Below are positions 54,542-63,533 of a stretch of 64,000 bases of DNA, in pieces (the stretch's first letter is position 1; the number at the start of each line of letters is the position of its first letter). The DNA comes from Mariniblastus fucicola (GTDB lineage Bacteria; Planctomycetota; Planctomycetia; Pirellulales; Pirellulaceae): NCBI RefSeq assembly GCF_008087665.1, contig NZ_CP042912.1:2604001-2668000 (forward strand), written 5' to 3'. Position numbers and translations under genes: made by a program. The notes below the pieces were generated by a model. That model searched no databases, was not told the DNA's origin, and worked only from the letters and a program-made list of their open reading frames with translations.

Positions 54542-54658
54542 TCAACATTGCAGTTTTTGCATATCAATAGCCAGTTCCACGCGGGGGCTCATCGGGAGAT
54601 ACATCCCGGTGCCGGCCGCGGTGACCATTTTGTTGAGTTTGGTAAAAGTGAAAGACAT
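54542..54658 (-). CDS. Small 38-residue protein, unknown function
   Basis: ATG 54658 to TGA at 54542 encodes a 38-residue peptide (starts MSFTFTKLNKMV, ends IDMQKLQC). AGGAG lies 11 bases before the ATG, and the strong terminator at 54477-54513 lies 28 bases after the stop, so the unit has the marks of a real monocistronic gene. The peptide is not strongly hydrophobic and has five Met. No known family comes to mind. Confidence 0.5.
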   Translation of the reverse strand: MSFTFTKLNKMVTAAGTGMYLPMSPRVELAIDMQKLQC

Positions 54659-54878
54659 TGAACTCGACGCTCCTGATTAACTTCTTCGTTACTTTGATCT
54701 GTTATCCACAAGTCCAATTAACTTGCTTGCCTTGATAGACGCGATAGCCCCATCCTGGTTCACTTGAAATGAAAAAGTTTTTGCGGCTATTGTTTGAGCA
54801 CGCATTTCTCCGTGAAACTGTGGCTGAAACAGTTCGTTTCTTGACCGGCACTGCCCGCAGATATTCGAGACAGCGCAC

Positions 54879-54907
54879 AAAAAAAGGGACACCATCTGGC
54901 GTCCCTT
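54879..54907 (-). terminator. Rho-independent terminator of the lipoprotein gene
   Basis: AAGGGAC and GTCCCTT with inner ACC/GGC pairing form a stem; seven T follow on the minus strand. It lies 24 bases after the stop at 54932. Confidence 0.88.
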
Positions 54908-54931
54908 AGCATCACGTTGCAAATCGTGCGC

Positions 54932-55360
54932 TTAGTTGTAAGCGTTCAGCTTTTCCATCAAAGCTTCAACGACAGGCTTCAGCTTGGCGAGGATTCCTTC
55001 GTCAGAGATGTTTTCCATCGCTGCTTTAACTGCTGCACCGAACTTGGAAAGGACGCCGCTGACTGCCGTTTTGGCTGGACCAGTCAGTTTGTCGATTCCC
55101 ATGCCTTCGATCGAGCCACTAAGATCGCTGATCTTTGTCGAAAGACCTTCTGCGCTGTCGGCAGTAACGTCTTTGAAACCGTCAGTGATGCCGGTGAATT
55201 TTTCCTGCAGGCCATCCATGTCGAAATCGCCGAAGTCGATGCTGGCCATGTCGACAGCTTTGTCTTTGGCATCATTGGCAGCTTCTTTGGCAGCATCGCA
55301 ACCGGTGAATGCGACCATCAAGGCGACAAGCAACAGGCTAAGTTGTGTGAGTTTTTTCAT
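54932..55360 (-). CDS. Small helical lipoprotein, unknown function
   Basis: The 142-residue product has a signal peptide ending in the lipobox AFTGC (Cys21). It is then Ala/Asp/Lys-rich and helical (DAAKEAANDAKDKAVDMA), with amphipathic helices to the end (ISDEGILAKLKPVVEALMEKLNAYN in parts). No domain is known to me. The gene has its own terminator and begins at ATG 55360. Confidence 0.82.
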   Translation of the reverse strand: MKKLTQLSLLLVALMVAFTGCDAAKEAANDAKDKAVDMASIDFGDFDMDGLQEKFTGITDGFKDVTADSAEGLSTKISDLSGSIEGMGIDKLTGPAKTAVSGVLSKFGAAVKAAMENISDEGILAKLKPVVEALMEKLNAYN

Positions 55361-55714
55361 TATTCAGTTCCTGAAATTTTGTGGTTTGAGTTGAGTACAG
55401 CATTTAAGCCGCAAGCAACGTAGGCGATTCTATCAGCGCTGGACAGATGCCGCGCCGCCTTCATGACCAGTCCCGATTCAAGAATTCGTCGTACGCACGA
55501 TATGCGACCAAGTCAAATTGGCCAGGCCGCAATTCGACTGTGCCAATTCGCGCGCATCGTTTTTAAGAACCAGCTAGTTGGTTGGCCGCTTGGCAACACG
55601 TGGCGTCGGTAGCCCAAATTGACACGTTAATTTCGCTGTGGCACTCGAACTCACGCAAGGGCGGCTTAACGGTATCGAGTCGCAATTTGTGTTTTCCGCA
55701 CCAAATCGTTGTCT
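55361..55714. other. Intergenic region, 354 bp
   Basis: Between the lipoprotein start and the next minus-strand gene I see no convincing ORF. A weak inverted pair AATTGGC/GCCAATT lies near 55517-55550. The part next to 55360 should hold the lipoprotein promoter. Confidence 0.5.
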
Positions 55715-55966
55715 TCAGGACTGTTGGGCGGCAATCAATTTTTCGATTTCCAAAAGGTGTTCGTGAGGCACTCGATTCCGTTGATACTTTCGCGCGACAA
55801 CTTCGTGGAGTGTCTCCAGGTCGTGCAATTCAATCGTCGAAAATTTTGTCCATTCATCTTCAGATTTTAGCCGCGACTGGAGCTGCCATTTGCCGGCATG
55901 GCGTGTTGCCGTCACTAGACGAGTCTCGCCTTCTTCGGTTTTCTCTCGCCATTCGTGTTTCTTCAT
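55715..55966 (-). CDS. Small charged protein of unknown function
   Basis: This 83-residue protein (starts MKKHEWREKTEEGE) has a beta-rich first half (TRLVTATRHAGKWQLQSRL) and a helical second half (LETLHEVVARKYQRNRVPHEHLLEIEKLI in parts). It looks like a compact globular domain and has even codon use, but I do not know its family. It is alone on its strand. Confidence 0.68.
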   Translation of the reverse strand: MKKHEWREKTEEGETRLVTATRHAGKWQLQSRLKSEDEWTKFSTIELHDLETLHEVVARKYQRNRVPHEHLLEIEKLIAAQQS

Positions 55967-56236
55967 GGTCTTCGCTGCGTGGGGGCATGGTTCAGGAGTC
56001 GTATGATAACCGCTTGTCTCGCACGAGAGAAACGTTCGGGGAATGCATCGAAACGTGAGGTTGGATAGCCTGTTCGCGCTTTGACGATTCGCATTCCGTC
56101 ATTATTTCGCCGTAGCGATACATTTGGTCGACAAAATGGCTCGGGAGCTTAGAATTTCACATCGGATTGACCTGAAAGCAGGATGATGGGGACAATCTCG
56201 TGCCTGTCGCAACAATGAACTTAGAACACTCAAAAG

Positions 56237-57856
56237 ATGACCCTCACAAAAGCAATCGCTCGTACCAATTTTCTTGCCATGATGACGATTGGCTTGCTGA
56301 TCCTGACAATCGGCTTGCTGATCCAATTTGCATCACACTCGTCGGCCAATGCAGAAACGAATGGCTCCAACGATGTCGCCGTCGCGAATCATGCAAATCT
56401 TCAGCCAGCGACAACGAAGCAGCGTTCCGATAACAAACCAGTCGTCATCGAGGGCGACTTGAGCGCAATCGATTGGCGTTCGCACGTTGGGAAAAAAGTG
56501 GTCATCAAAGGCGAATTGGTCGTCGTGGATACTTACGATTTGGCTCGCCGTGGACAAATCAAAGTCGCGCGCGAGCGACTTTACATCCCGACCAGTCAAA
56601 TCGATCCCAACGATTCGGATCCTGCAGAAAACTCATTCGAAGGCGGCAGCAACGTCGCGAAAGTAGTCGCAGCGCAAAAGTTCAACGACAACGCGATCAT
56701 CACGATCGATGATGGGACCCCGAAGGAAAACATATTCCCACCGACTCTGTTTCCGCGACTTGGTAAATCAATCCCGACAGTCCGAATTGGATCGAAAATC
56801 ACTGGCGTCACGGGAAAGCTCGTGAAGGCTGGAAACAATCTATTGCTTGTTCCCAGCAAACGGTTTCGTTTTACGCCAGCCGAACGTCCTGAACGACCGA
56901 ATGTCGGTAAAGCCAATGTGACCGTGGCCAGCTTCAACGTGCTCAACTATTTCACCACGATCGACAACGGACGCAACAACGCCCGCGGAGCCGATTCCAA
57001 ATCTGAGTTCAAGCGGCAAGAGGCCAAACTGGTTTCCGCCATTATTGGATTGGGAGCCGACGTGATCGGATTGATGGAGCTCGAAAACAATCTCGAATCC
57101 GAGAAACAGCTGGTGGCAGCCCTCAACAAGGAGATCGGCAGCGAAGTGTTCAAGGCCTGCGGGCTTCCCGATGGTTTTGACGCGGCTCCCGGCGGTGAAA
57201 ACGCCATTCGTGTTGGCATCATCTACAGGTCGGATCGCGTGTCTCCCGTTGGCGAAGTTTCGATGGTGAGTGACGTCGCCTTCGATGGAGCCCGGACACC
57301 GATTGTGCAGAGCTTCAAACCCAACAGAGGTTCGGAAAAGTCGTTCTCCTTGATTGTGAATCACTTCAAATCAAAGGGCGGTTCGGACCGGGCTGACGTT
57401 GCGAACAAAAACAAAGGTGACGGCCAAGGCGCCTACAACGCGACCCGCCGCGCGCAGTCTCTCGCAATCTGCAACTACATCGACGCGATGAAACAGGATG
57501 ACGCGGAAGCACGTGTTCTGGTGGTTGGCGACTTGAATGCTTACGGGCAGGAAGATCCAGTCGATGCGATGCGAGCCAAGGGTTTGGTGGATCTTCGAGA
57601 ACGATCCGCAAGCGGTGCTGGCGATGGAGAACGGGATTACTCGTACATCTACTATGGCCAATCCGGGAACCTCGACCATGCGATGGCGACAGAAAGTTTG
57701 GCCAACGATGTGACCGGGATTGCGACGTGGCACATCAACTCGGACGAACCGCGGTTTCTGGATTACAACCAGGAGTACAATCCAAAGCCGCTGTACGAAG
57801 CCGATCCGTTTCGCAGTTCGGACCACGATCCTGTTCTGATCGGAATTGGGAACTAG
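56237..57856 (+). CDS. Secreted nuclease of the ExeM/NucH (endonuclease/exonuclease/phosphatase) type
   Basis: The 539-residue protein has a signal-anchor (MMTIGLLILTIGLLIQFA), a beta-rich OB-like domain (about 65-220) and an EEP catalytic domain. The EEP motifs are ASFNVLNYF, DVIGLMELEN (catalytic Glu), VVGDLNAYG (Asp-x-Asn) and SSDHDPVL (final His). This layout equals the extracellular DNases ExeM and NucH, which degrade environmental DNA. It is monocistronic. The start ATG 56237 is preferred, as it gives the signal. Confidence 0.92.
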   Translation: MTLTKAIARTNFLAMMTIGLLILTIGLLIQFASHSSANAETNGSNDVAVANHANLQPATTKQRSDNKPVVIEGDLSAIDWRSHVGKKVVIKGELVVVDTYDLARRGQIKVARERLYIPTSQIDPNDSDPAENSFEGGSNVAKVVAAQKFNDNAIITIDDGTPKENIFPPTLFPRLGKSIPTVRIGSKITGVTGKLVKAGNNLLLVPSKRFRFTPAERPERPNVGKANVTVASFNVLNYFTTIDNGRNNARGADSKSEFKRQEAKLVSAIIGLGADVIGLMELENNLESEKQLVAALNKEIGSEVFKACGLPDGFDAAPGGENAIRVGIIYRSDRVSPVGEVSMVSDVAFDGARTPIVQSFKPNRGSEKSFSLIVNHFKSKGGSDRADVANKNKGDGQGAYNATRRAQSLAICNYIDAMKQDDAEARVLVVGDLNAYGQEDPVDAMRAKGLVDLRERSASGAGDGERDYSYIYYGQSGNLDHAMATESLANDVTGIATWHINSDEPRFLDYNQEYNPKPLYEADPFRSSDHDPVLIGIGN

Positions 57857-58020
57857 ACGTTCCTGGTAGCTGGAAGTTCAAGCTCGGTTTGCAGTTTGGC
57901 CACCAGCTTGCAACGCCTCGGGAAATTTTCAAGCGGCGGGCTTCATTTCCTGATCGAAAATGAACTCTGCGTGCGACTCCGCCGCCAATGGCCTGAAAGA
58001 CAAAAAGAAGTTTCTGAGAG

Positions 58021-58095
58021 GGCTCGCCAGTCGTTGCTGTGCGAGCCGATTCAGATTCAAGGCGTAGCTGCGAAAGGCAGAGCGTGGCAGCTACG
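58021..58095. repeat. Two adjacent hairpin-forming inverted repeats between convergent genes
   Basis: GGCTCGC (58021-58027) pairs with GCGAGCC (58041-58047). CGTAGCTGC (58063-58071) pairs with GCAGCTACG (58087-58095). Both lie in the 262-bp gap between the nuclease and the next gene. They may end transcription, though no T tracts follow. Confidence 0.5.
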
Positions 58096-58118
58096 TTCGA
58101 ATCGACCGAGACTGCTTT

Positions 58119-58436
58119 CTAGGCGGTTGCGTCGTCGTCAGTGTCAACGGCTTCGTCACCAGCCTCTGTTGTTGCTTCCTCAGCACTGTCTTCAACTGTT
58201 TCCTCAGTCTCTTCAGGGGCATCGTGATCCATGCCGAAATCAAGCGACATCACGTCCGCGACAAGATCTTTGTCAGCCACGAACTCGATGGCTTCATCGA
58301 GATTGTCAAAGTTAAACAGGTCGATTCCAATTTGGACGTAATGACATTTCTTGCCATTCGAAATTGCCTTTGCGATTTCACTTTTCGCACCTGCTTTGCG
58401 AATGCGATAATGTCCTTCAGCGACGGGATTGCTCAT
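58119..58436 (-). CDS. Small acidic-tailed protein of unknown function
   Basis: Starting at ATG 58436 (MSNPVAEGHYRIRKAG) the product has 105 residues: a folded-looking first 60 (KCHYVQIGIDLFNFDNLDEA) and a strongly acidic tail with Glu, Asp, Thr and Ala. Upstream in-frame codons to 58718 look non-coding, so I take the short form. No family is recognised. Confidence 0.68.
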   Translation of the reverse strand: MSNPVAEGHYRIRKAGAKSEIAKAISNGKKCHYVQIGIDLFNFDNLDEAIEFVADKDLVADVMSLDFGMDHDAPEETEETVEDSAEEATTEAGDEAVDTDDDATA

Positions 58437-58873
58437 TATGAGTTTCTGAATGTTTCTGGTTGATTGCCGCCGAAGCGATCCATCGGCAGCATGAAATAGG
58501 GCGTCCGGCCGCGTCCTGAATTGATTCAAGTTACGGTGGTCGAATAATGGGGATTCCATTTTAGTTTCTTCCGCCGTTATTGATACCCCGATGTTCAATT
58601 CTGTTTCAGATTCAATCGAAGCCGCTGCGGCCTGAACAACAATTCCATTGTGGCCAGCCTGATTTCTGCGTAACGCAATCGATTTAGACCATTGCGCCGA
58701 AGTACAGCCAATCTGCACATCGCCCGGTCATGCATGGGCTCGATGTCGGCCCGCTCCCGGATTGCGGCGACGCAAAAAGGCGTCTGGATCTTCCGTCTGG
58801 CCGTGGCAGAAAGATCGATTTGGTCATGGCGACCCGCGAGCTTGCCCGGTCGACCCCGATTAATGCATGATCT
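58437..58873. other. Intergenic region, 437 bp
   Basis: This stretch holds the promoter side of the small acidic-tailed gene and the 3' flank of the sulfotransferase gene. Several open frames occur in it, but none has a ribosome site plus protein-like composition. GCATGCAT-type alternations (ATGCATGG near 58731 and ATGCATGA near 58863) are noted. Confidence 0.5.
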
Positions 58874-59653
58874 TCAGAATTTCGCGGCAGTTGCAAAATC
58901 TTCGACGCGATAGCCGAGTCTGGTCATGACGTTTTCACATCGGTCAAAAAAGTAGTCGAGGTCTTCCTGGCTGAAATAGTTCAAGTAATCTCCCATTTTG
59001 CCTTTCCTCGGTTCGACCCAAGTCCGCTCGATCTGAGCTTTCTTTTTCTGACGCTTTCCGAGTCGGACATCCGTTTTGAACCAGTCTCGCTTCATGTCCA
59101 GATGTTTGCCTATTTTTTTCAAAGTCTGAGCGTAGTCCTGCATCCAGTCTTCAAATTGAACGACTAGAATTTTTTCCTTGAGCGGCGAGTTTAACCAGGA
59201 CTCCACATGATTCGCCCAGTAAGTCACCTTGTCCATCGAACCGGCATACTTGACGTAAGAAGGTTCGCGGATGAACTGACTGAATGACATCTCCTCGACT
59301 TCTTTTTTGTGGCCGCGGCGAAACTCATAAAGTGACGCCATAACATCAAGGCCATTGCGAACGACGTAGATCAGTTTCGAATCATGAAAAAGTTCAGTCG
59401 AATACCTGGCTTCTTCTGTCGGCAAATCTGGAACAGCATCAAACGGAAAATGCGTCTTGATGATCCGCTCTCCGTTCGCCGTAAGCTGCCGCAATTCAGG
59501 GACGGATTGGAAGCACTGATGAGCCGGATCGAAAGTCTCGAGGACGACGTATTCCTGCGCCATCATCCGCGGAAAGTTATTTCGAATCGAGTCGATCGTC
59601 AGGTGAGTTCCAGAGCGTCGGTGCGAAACGATCAGGACGTTTTGGTTCTTCAT
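58874..59653 (-). CDS. Sulfotransferase (PAPS-dependent, cytosolic type)
   Basis: The 259-residue protein shows the PAPS-binding elements of the sulfotransferase fold: the 5'-phosphosulfate loop SHRRSGTHLT (10-19), the 3'-phosphate site YVVRNGLDVMASLYEF, and the C-terminal RKGKMGDYLNYFSQED, which corresponds to the family's RKGxxGDWK motif. It moves sulfate from PAPS to an acceptor, which cannot be named. It has no signal peptide. It is transcribed left from ATG 59653, and its neighbours are a small unknown gene and a dienelactone-hydrolase gene on the same strand. Confidence 0.9.
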   Translation of the reverse strand: MKNQNVLIVSHRRSGTHLTIDSIRNNFPRMMAQEYVVLETFDPAHQCFQSVPELRQLTANGERIIKTHFPFDAVPDLPTEEARYSTELFHDSKLIYVVRNGLDVMASLYEFRRGHKKEVEEMSFSQFIREPSYVKYAGSMDKVTYWANHVESWLNSPLKEKILVVQFEDWMQDYAQTLKKIGKHLDMKRDWFKTDVRLGKRQKKKAQIERTWVEPRKGKMGDYLNYFSQEDLDYFFDRCENVMTRLGYRVEDFATAAKF

Positions 59654-59783
59654 GACCTTGACAACGAGAGTTCACGTAAAAACGTCAATTTACTTTGCAT
59701 GTGAATTTCAATGCAAGATGAGTCCGTTCCCCAACGACGTCGTGCGGATGTCTTTTTATGCTGCCGGCACGCATGCAATAACG

Positions 59784-60584
59784 CTACTCGCCGAACAGTT
59801 CGTCAAAGAATACTTGCATTTGAGCCCAGGACCGTCGGTCAGCCGCCGCTTGATAGGCCGCGCCTTTGGATGGATCGTCGCCGGCCATCGGTTGCGTAAA
59901 CGCGTGGACAGCACCCGAGTAGGAGATCATTTGCCAATCCACTTTCGCCGCATCGAACTCAGCCTTCATCGCCTCGATGCCCTTCGCAGGGACGAAAGGA
60001 TCATCGGCGCCGTGACATACCAGGATCTTGCACTGAATGTTCTCTCCATCTGCCGGGTTGGGAGAATCGAGGCCGCCATGGAAACTGACGACTCCATTGA
60101 CTTTGGCTCCACTCCGCGCCAGTTCCAAAACGCCGGTTCCACCAAAGCAGTATCCGATGGCCGCGACGTTGTTCTGGTCGACGCCGGTTTGTTTGAGCAA
60201 CTGTTCCAGACCAAGCGTCAGTCGGCTGCGATACAGGTCGCGATCCGACTTGTATTTTGAAGACTGCGCACCTGCCTCTTTCGGATTGGCGGGACGCACG
60301 CCTTTGCCATAGATGTCGAGCGCAAATGCGACGTATCCCAGCTTCGCCAATTGTTGACATCGAGATTTCTCGTAGTCGGTCAGCCCCATCCATTGGTGGA
60401 CAACCAGCACGGCAGGTTTCGGGTTGTCTTTGTCCGCCGAATCGGGAATGGCGACGAATCCTTCGAACTGCAATTCTCCATCGGCGTACGCAACGGTATT
60501 CGTTTGGATTTCAGCCTCGTCAGCCGAAGACAAACCATTGCAGACAGCGATAAGAGCGAGAGCCAACAGGAAACGGCGATACAT
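59784..60584 (-). CDS. Exported dienelactone-hydrolase family protein
   Basis: The 266-residue protein has a signal peptide (residues 1-21). The alpha/beta-hydrolase fold carries the Cys nucleophile C146 in GYCFGG and the other members of the triad in HGADDPF (Asp194/195) and SGAVHAF (His227). Dienelactone hydrolases use Cys in this place. The physiological substrate is unknown. It is followed to the left by the sulfotransferase, 130 bp away, and preceded by a repeat-rich spacer. Confidence 0.93.
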   Translation of the reverse strand: MYRRFLLALALIAVCNGLSSADEAEIQTNTVAYADGELQFEGFVAIPDSADKDNPKPAVLVVHQWMGLTDYEKSRCQQLAKLGYVAFALDIYGKGVRPANPKEAGAQSSKYKSDRDLYRSRLTLGLEQLLKQTGVDQNNVAAIGYCFGGTGVLELARSGAKVNGVVSFHGGLDSPNPADGENIQCKILVCHGADDPFVPAKGIEAMKAEFDAAKVDWQMISYSGAVHAFTQPMAGDDPSKGAAYQAAADRRSWAQMQVFFDELFGE

Positions 60585-60913
60585 GTGTTTTTCTCCGGGT
60601 TGATATCGAGCAATTACGTTGCCCCATTAGAACCTGGAACAACGCGATACAAAACCGTTGCTCGTAGGCGCGATTCATCTCCGGTCCAGAACGGTTTGGC
60701 GAAAGAGTTTCTGGATTCGATAAGTAAGTCCGTCAATGGACACAGAATTTGCCCGCCAATGACGAGAATTGCCGCGAAAGGAATCATCGGCTAGCGATCG
60801 TGGATTAGCGGTCATGGTTTGGCGATCATTGGCGCGATTGGCGGGCAAACCAATCCGGCATGCCGACAGTGATTCCGCAACGATCAGCGGACTATTGGAA
60901 TGTCGCGTCGCTG
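60585..60913. other. Intergenic region with a compact repeat element, 329 bp
   Basis: No gene is seen. The inverted-arm element at 60748-60849 takes up about a third of it. Confidence 0.5.
60748..60849. repeat. Element with 13-bp terminal inverted repeats and inner tandem repeats
   Basis: TTTGCCCGCCAAT (60748-60760) and ATTGGCGGGCAAA (60837-60849) are perfect inverted arms. Between them are three or four imperfect 14-base units: CTAGCGATCGTGGA, TTAGCGGTCATGGT, TTGGCGATCATTGG, then CGCGATTGG. The size (102 bp) fits a small non-autonomous repeat of the REP or MITE kind. Confidence 0.6.
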
Positions 60914-61879
60914 TTACAGATCGATGATTTCGCCCTCGCTGGCGACACTCATTCCTGCCCGTTCGATTCTGCTTTTTGCCGGATGGTTTGGCTGGAGCAC
61001 TGGATTGGTGTGGTTGAAATGGATGAATCGGATCTTCGATCGTTCGTCCTTCTCCAACGACGAAAACCGGGCAATGCTCTCGCTCACAAACGGATGCGGA
61101 ATCAGCGACATGTCTCGGCCAGGGATTTCTCCATTGTCAAAAAAAGTACCGTCCAGATACGCCACATCGCAACCCCGGACGACTTCCTCGATCTTCTGGT
61201 TCCACTTGCTCCATTTGTCGATGTCCGGAAGAAAGACCGCGGTCTGGTTGGGGCCTTTGATTTTGAAGCCAACCGTTTCCGAAAACTCATCCCGGTGCGG
61301 CACCTGAAATGGAGTCACCGTGATTTGGTCGTTCAGTTGAATCGATGTTTCATTTTCCAGACCATTTATCGAGATGTTGTTTAGCGAAACAAGCTGACTC
61401 CACGGCCCATTCGATTTCAGGAATTTCCCCATTCGTGGCATCGCATAAACGGGGACTGAGTTGGCTCCGATAACTTCTCGTCCCAGGTGAATCAAGCCTG
61501 CGTAGTGCCCGATGTGTGCGTGAGTCAGCAAGATGCCATCCAGCGCCGTGCCAGGTTTTTTGGAAGGAAAGGCCTCGTCCAGCATCCGGACCTGTTGCGG
61601 AAAATCCGGCGTGCAATCAAAAAGCCAACGTTGCCCGGAAGCTTCGTCGACGATGGCAACGCAAGTGACATGGCGGCGCAGAGTCGCATCTTTCCACGCG
61701 TCCGCACAACAGTCTTTGCGGCACGCAGCCTGCGGAAATCCGGCGTCCTGTGCGACGCCCAAAACGATCAGTTTGACACCGTCCTGCCCGTTGGCTTCGC
61801 GGACATCGAGTGAGCCAATCGCCCATGCCAACCAGGCTGCGATGAAAACGAAACGGCAAATCGGAAGCATGCTTTTCAT
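60914..61879 (-). CDS. PqqB-like metallo-beta-lactamase-fold protein, exported
   Basis: The 321-residue protein has an N-terminal signal segment, then the PqqB-like start LGVAQDAGFPQAACRKDCC, and the fold's HxHxxH-type site as THAHIGHYAGL. Further fold elements are DCTPDFPQQ and VAYLDGTFF. PqqB proteins assist PQQ formation, but this copy is exported and lacks other pqq genes nearby, so the role may differ. The third and fourth metal-binding positions are degenerate compared with hydrolytic lactamases. Start ATG 61879 fits the signal. Confidence 0.82.
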   Translation of the reverse strand: MKSMLPICRFVFIAAWLAWAIGSLDVREANGQDGVKLIVLGVAQDAGFPQAACRKDCCADAWKDATLRRHVTCVAIVDEASGQRWLFDCTPDFPQQVRMLDEAFPSKKPGTALDGILLTHAHIGHYAGLIHLGREVIGANSVPVYAMPRMGKFLKSNGPWSQLVSLNNISINGLENETSIQLNDQITVTPFQVPHRDEFSETVGFKIKGPNQTAVFLPDIDKWSKWNQKIEEVVRGCDVAYLDGTFFDNGEIPGRDMSLIPHPFVSESIARFSSLEKDERSKIRFIHFNHTNPVLQPNHPAKSRIERAGMSVASEGEIIDL

Positions 61880-62170
61880 GAGCTGAACTGCGCGGGGCGA
61901 ACTGGCGAACTGGTGAACTGAATCTCAATTGGATCCAGGTTGGGCATCTCACGGAACATCCTGTTTTATCATGTTGAGCCTGTCAAAACTCTCCGGGCCC
62001 CGCACGAGCGAATAGAATCCTGAGATCCCACCGATTGATGTTCACTTTCGACGGGAAAGACAGATGGCAAAGATTGCCCAACTCTTATCGAAAAAACGAT
62101 TTTGCATCGTCATGTTGGCTAAAGCCCGTACAGCCATTCAATTGGACCTGTCCACATTTCGTTTCTCTGG

Positions 62171-62308
62171 ATAACGCCCGCGTTAACCGAGACGCATGTG
62201 AAAATGTAAATTTGAGTGGAGCGGATGATACAATGCGAGGGACGAGCATCATCCGCGGAACGATGTTCGCAACGCGTGAAATGCGGCTTCGGTTCAACGC
62301 TTTGTTAT
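62171..62308 (-). other. attC recombination site 1
   Basis: Outer sites on the minus strand are ATAACAAAGC (R'') and GCGGGCGTTAT (R'); inner sites GTTGAACCGAAGC (L'') and GTCTCGGTTAAC (L') pair with one unpaired base, as attC requires. It is the last site of the array; unique sequence follows leftward from 62170. Confidence 0.88.
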
Positions 62309-62336
62309 CTGGCGGTTTTGCTTGCGTGCTCCAGAC

Positions 62337-62762
62337 TCAGTCAAGTGAACGTGAAACGCGGTACGTTGATTTTGCAAGTTTGGCATCTATTGAAATATCG
62401 GCCCGGCCAATTGGTAATCCGCCATCCGGTCCAGTAGGGCGAAACGTAACAAGTTCAATTTCCGAACCTACCACCAATTGCGCCGCATCAGTATACAGGA
62501 CGCCGCGCAAGTTTGCGCCCTTGCCCTGCCAAGTGCGGAAAAGGATTAGTTTGTCGCCATTTGATTGCGTCGTTATATATGCGGTGTCATCGATAATGTT
62601 GTTTTTTGCATCGATCGCGCACTTGCCATTGTCTTCAATGGGGATAGCGCCATCAAAAATGTGTCTTGCTGTTTGATCGAGTGTAGTCATCGAAACGGAA
62701 TGTTCGCAGCCAAGCATCAACAGGGTGATGAAGGCGGTGAAGACTGTCAGAAGAATGCGCAT
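62337..62762 (-). CDS. Cassette-borne lipoprotein of unknown function
   Basis: The 141-residue product has a short signal peptide with lipobox LMLGC (Cys19). The rest has a beta-rich look (AYITTQSNGDKLILFRTWQGKG in parts, GSEIELVTF). The ATG lies 13 bases inside the cassette and the stop lies 28 bases before attC 1, normal for a cassette gene. No domain is recognised; base use is close to its neighbours. Confidence 0.8.
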   Translation of the reverse strand: MRILLTVFTAFITLLMLGCEHSVSMTTLDQTARHIFDGAIPIEDNGKCAIDAKNNIIDDTAYITTQSNGDKLILFRTWQGKGANLRGVLYTDAAQLVVGSEIELVTFRPTGPDGGLPIGRADISIDAKLAKSTYRVSRSLD

Positions 62763-62774
62763 TATGTAAGCCAG

Positions 62775-62909
62775 ATAACGCCCGCGTTAACCGAGCGGAC
62801 CGAGAAATGTAAATTTGTGAAAATGGAGTCGGATAAAATGGGAGCCTGCGACCATCCGGCGACAAACCAACCACAAAGCCATCTCCGCTTCGGTTCAACG
62901 CTTTGTTAT
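62775..62909 (-). other. attC recombination site 2
   Basis: It has the same R'/R'' ends as site 1 and the centre is nearly the same as in site 3 (GGGAGCCTGCGACCATCCG). It follows the cassette-2 ORF, whose stop codon TAA lies inside R''. Confidence 0.88.
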
Positions 62910-63286
62910 CCCGCGTTTGCGTCGGGGCTTGGAACACGGAGTGCGGATTTTTTAGAATTGTAGCGACTGGGTTGCCGAAAGTACATGATAAACAGCAGCA
63001 CAACCAAAGCCGTAGTCCATGCGAATGCCAGATTGCGCTGGCCATAGCCCAAGTCGCCACTGATTGCGCTGACCGTCCAGATTGGATGAGTTAACATAAG
63101 AAGACCTGCTGCTATGACGATTCGTTTCGAGTGGCGCCGCCGATAGTATTCAACGATCATTGCCAATGTGACAACGAATGCAATTGCCGCGAACAGCAAT
63201 GCATATTGGCCGTTTACGTTTTGTGCAATCGCTGCACTGTTTTCTCCATCGGCAATCAGGTAGATGGGAACGAAGGAAAGGTTCAT
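62906..63286 (-). CDS. Cassette-borne membrane protein with three helices
   Basis: The 126-residue protein has three strongly hydrophobic stretches (YALLFAAIAFVVTLAMIVEY, IVIAAGLLMLTHPIWTVSAI, FAWTTALVVLLFIMYF) with Arg-rich turns (RRRHSKR). The stop is TAA within the R'' site of attC 2, typical of cassette genes. I know no family. An ATG at 63286 starts the frame; no strong Shine-Dalgarno site is present. Confidence 0.75.
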   Translation of the reverse strand: MNLSFVPIYLIADGENSAAIAQNVNGQYALLFAAIAFVVTLAMIVEYYRRRHSKRIVIAAGLLMLTHPIWTVSAISGDLGYGQRNLAFAWTTALVVLLFIMYFRQPSRYNSKKSALRVPSPDANAG

Positions 63287-63332
63287 GCTCGTCTAGACAG
63301 AAAAAATAACAGCACTCTGATTCCTGAGCGGG

Positions 63333-63469
63333 ATAACGCCCGCGTTAACCGAGACGCGGCAACACGGACTGAAGTTGGTTTGGTGGAGTCGGATACAATG
63401 GGAGCCTGCGACCATCCGACGACTGATCAACCACGCAGATTTCACGGCTTCGGTTCAACGCTTTGTTAT
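63333..63469 (-). other. attC recombination site 3
   Basis: It has the same end sequences as sites 1 and 2. Its centre matches site 2 in a block of about 35 positions with a few changes, so the sites belong to one family, as in a long chromosomal integron. Confidence 0.88.
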
Positions 63470-63533
63470 CCAACGTGCTGGGTTATTTGTTCCCCATACT
63501 ATAGTAACTTGGCCAATCCAAGTCGATCATGCC

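Noticed and set aside
58684-58896. 70-residue minus-strand frame beside the sulfotransferase
   Set aside because: No ribosome site, composition not protein-like and overlaps the 3' end of the sulfotransferase gene.
62035-62676. 213-residue plus-strand frame over the first cassette
   Set aside because: Runs through attC site 1 and the antisense of the cassette lipoprotein; the minus-strand ORF has a signal peptide and proper cassette position.
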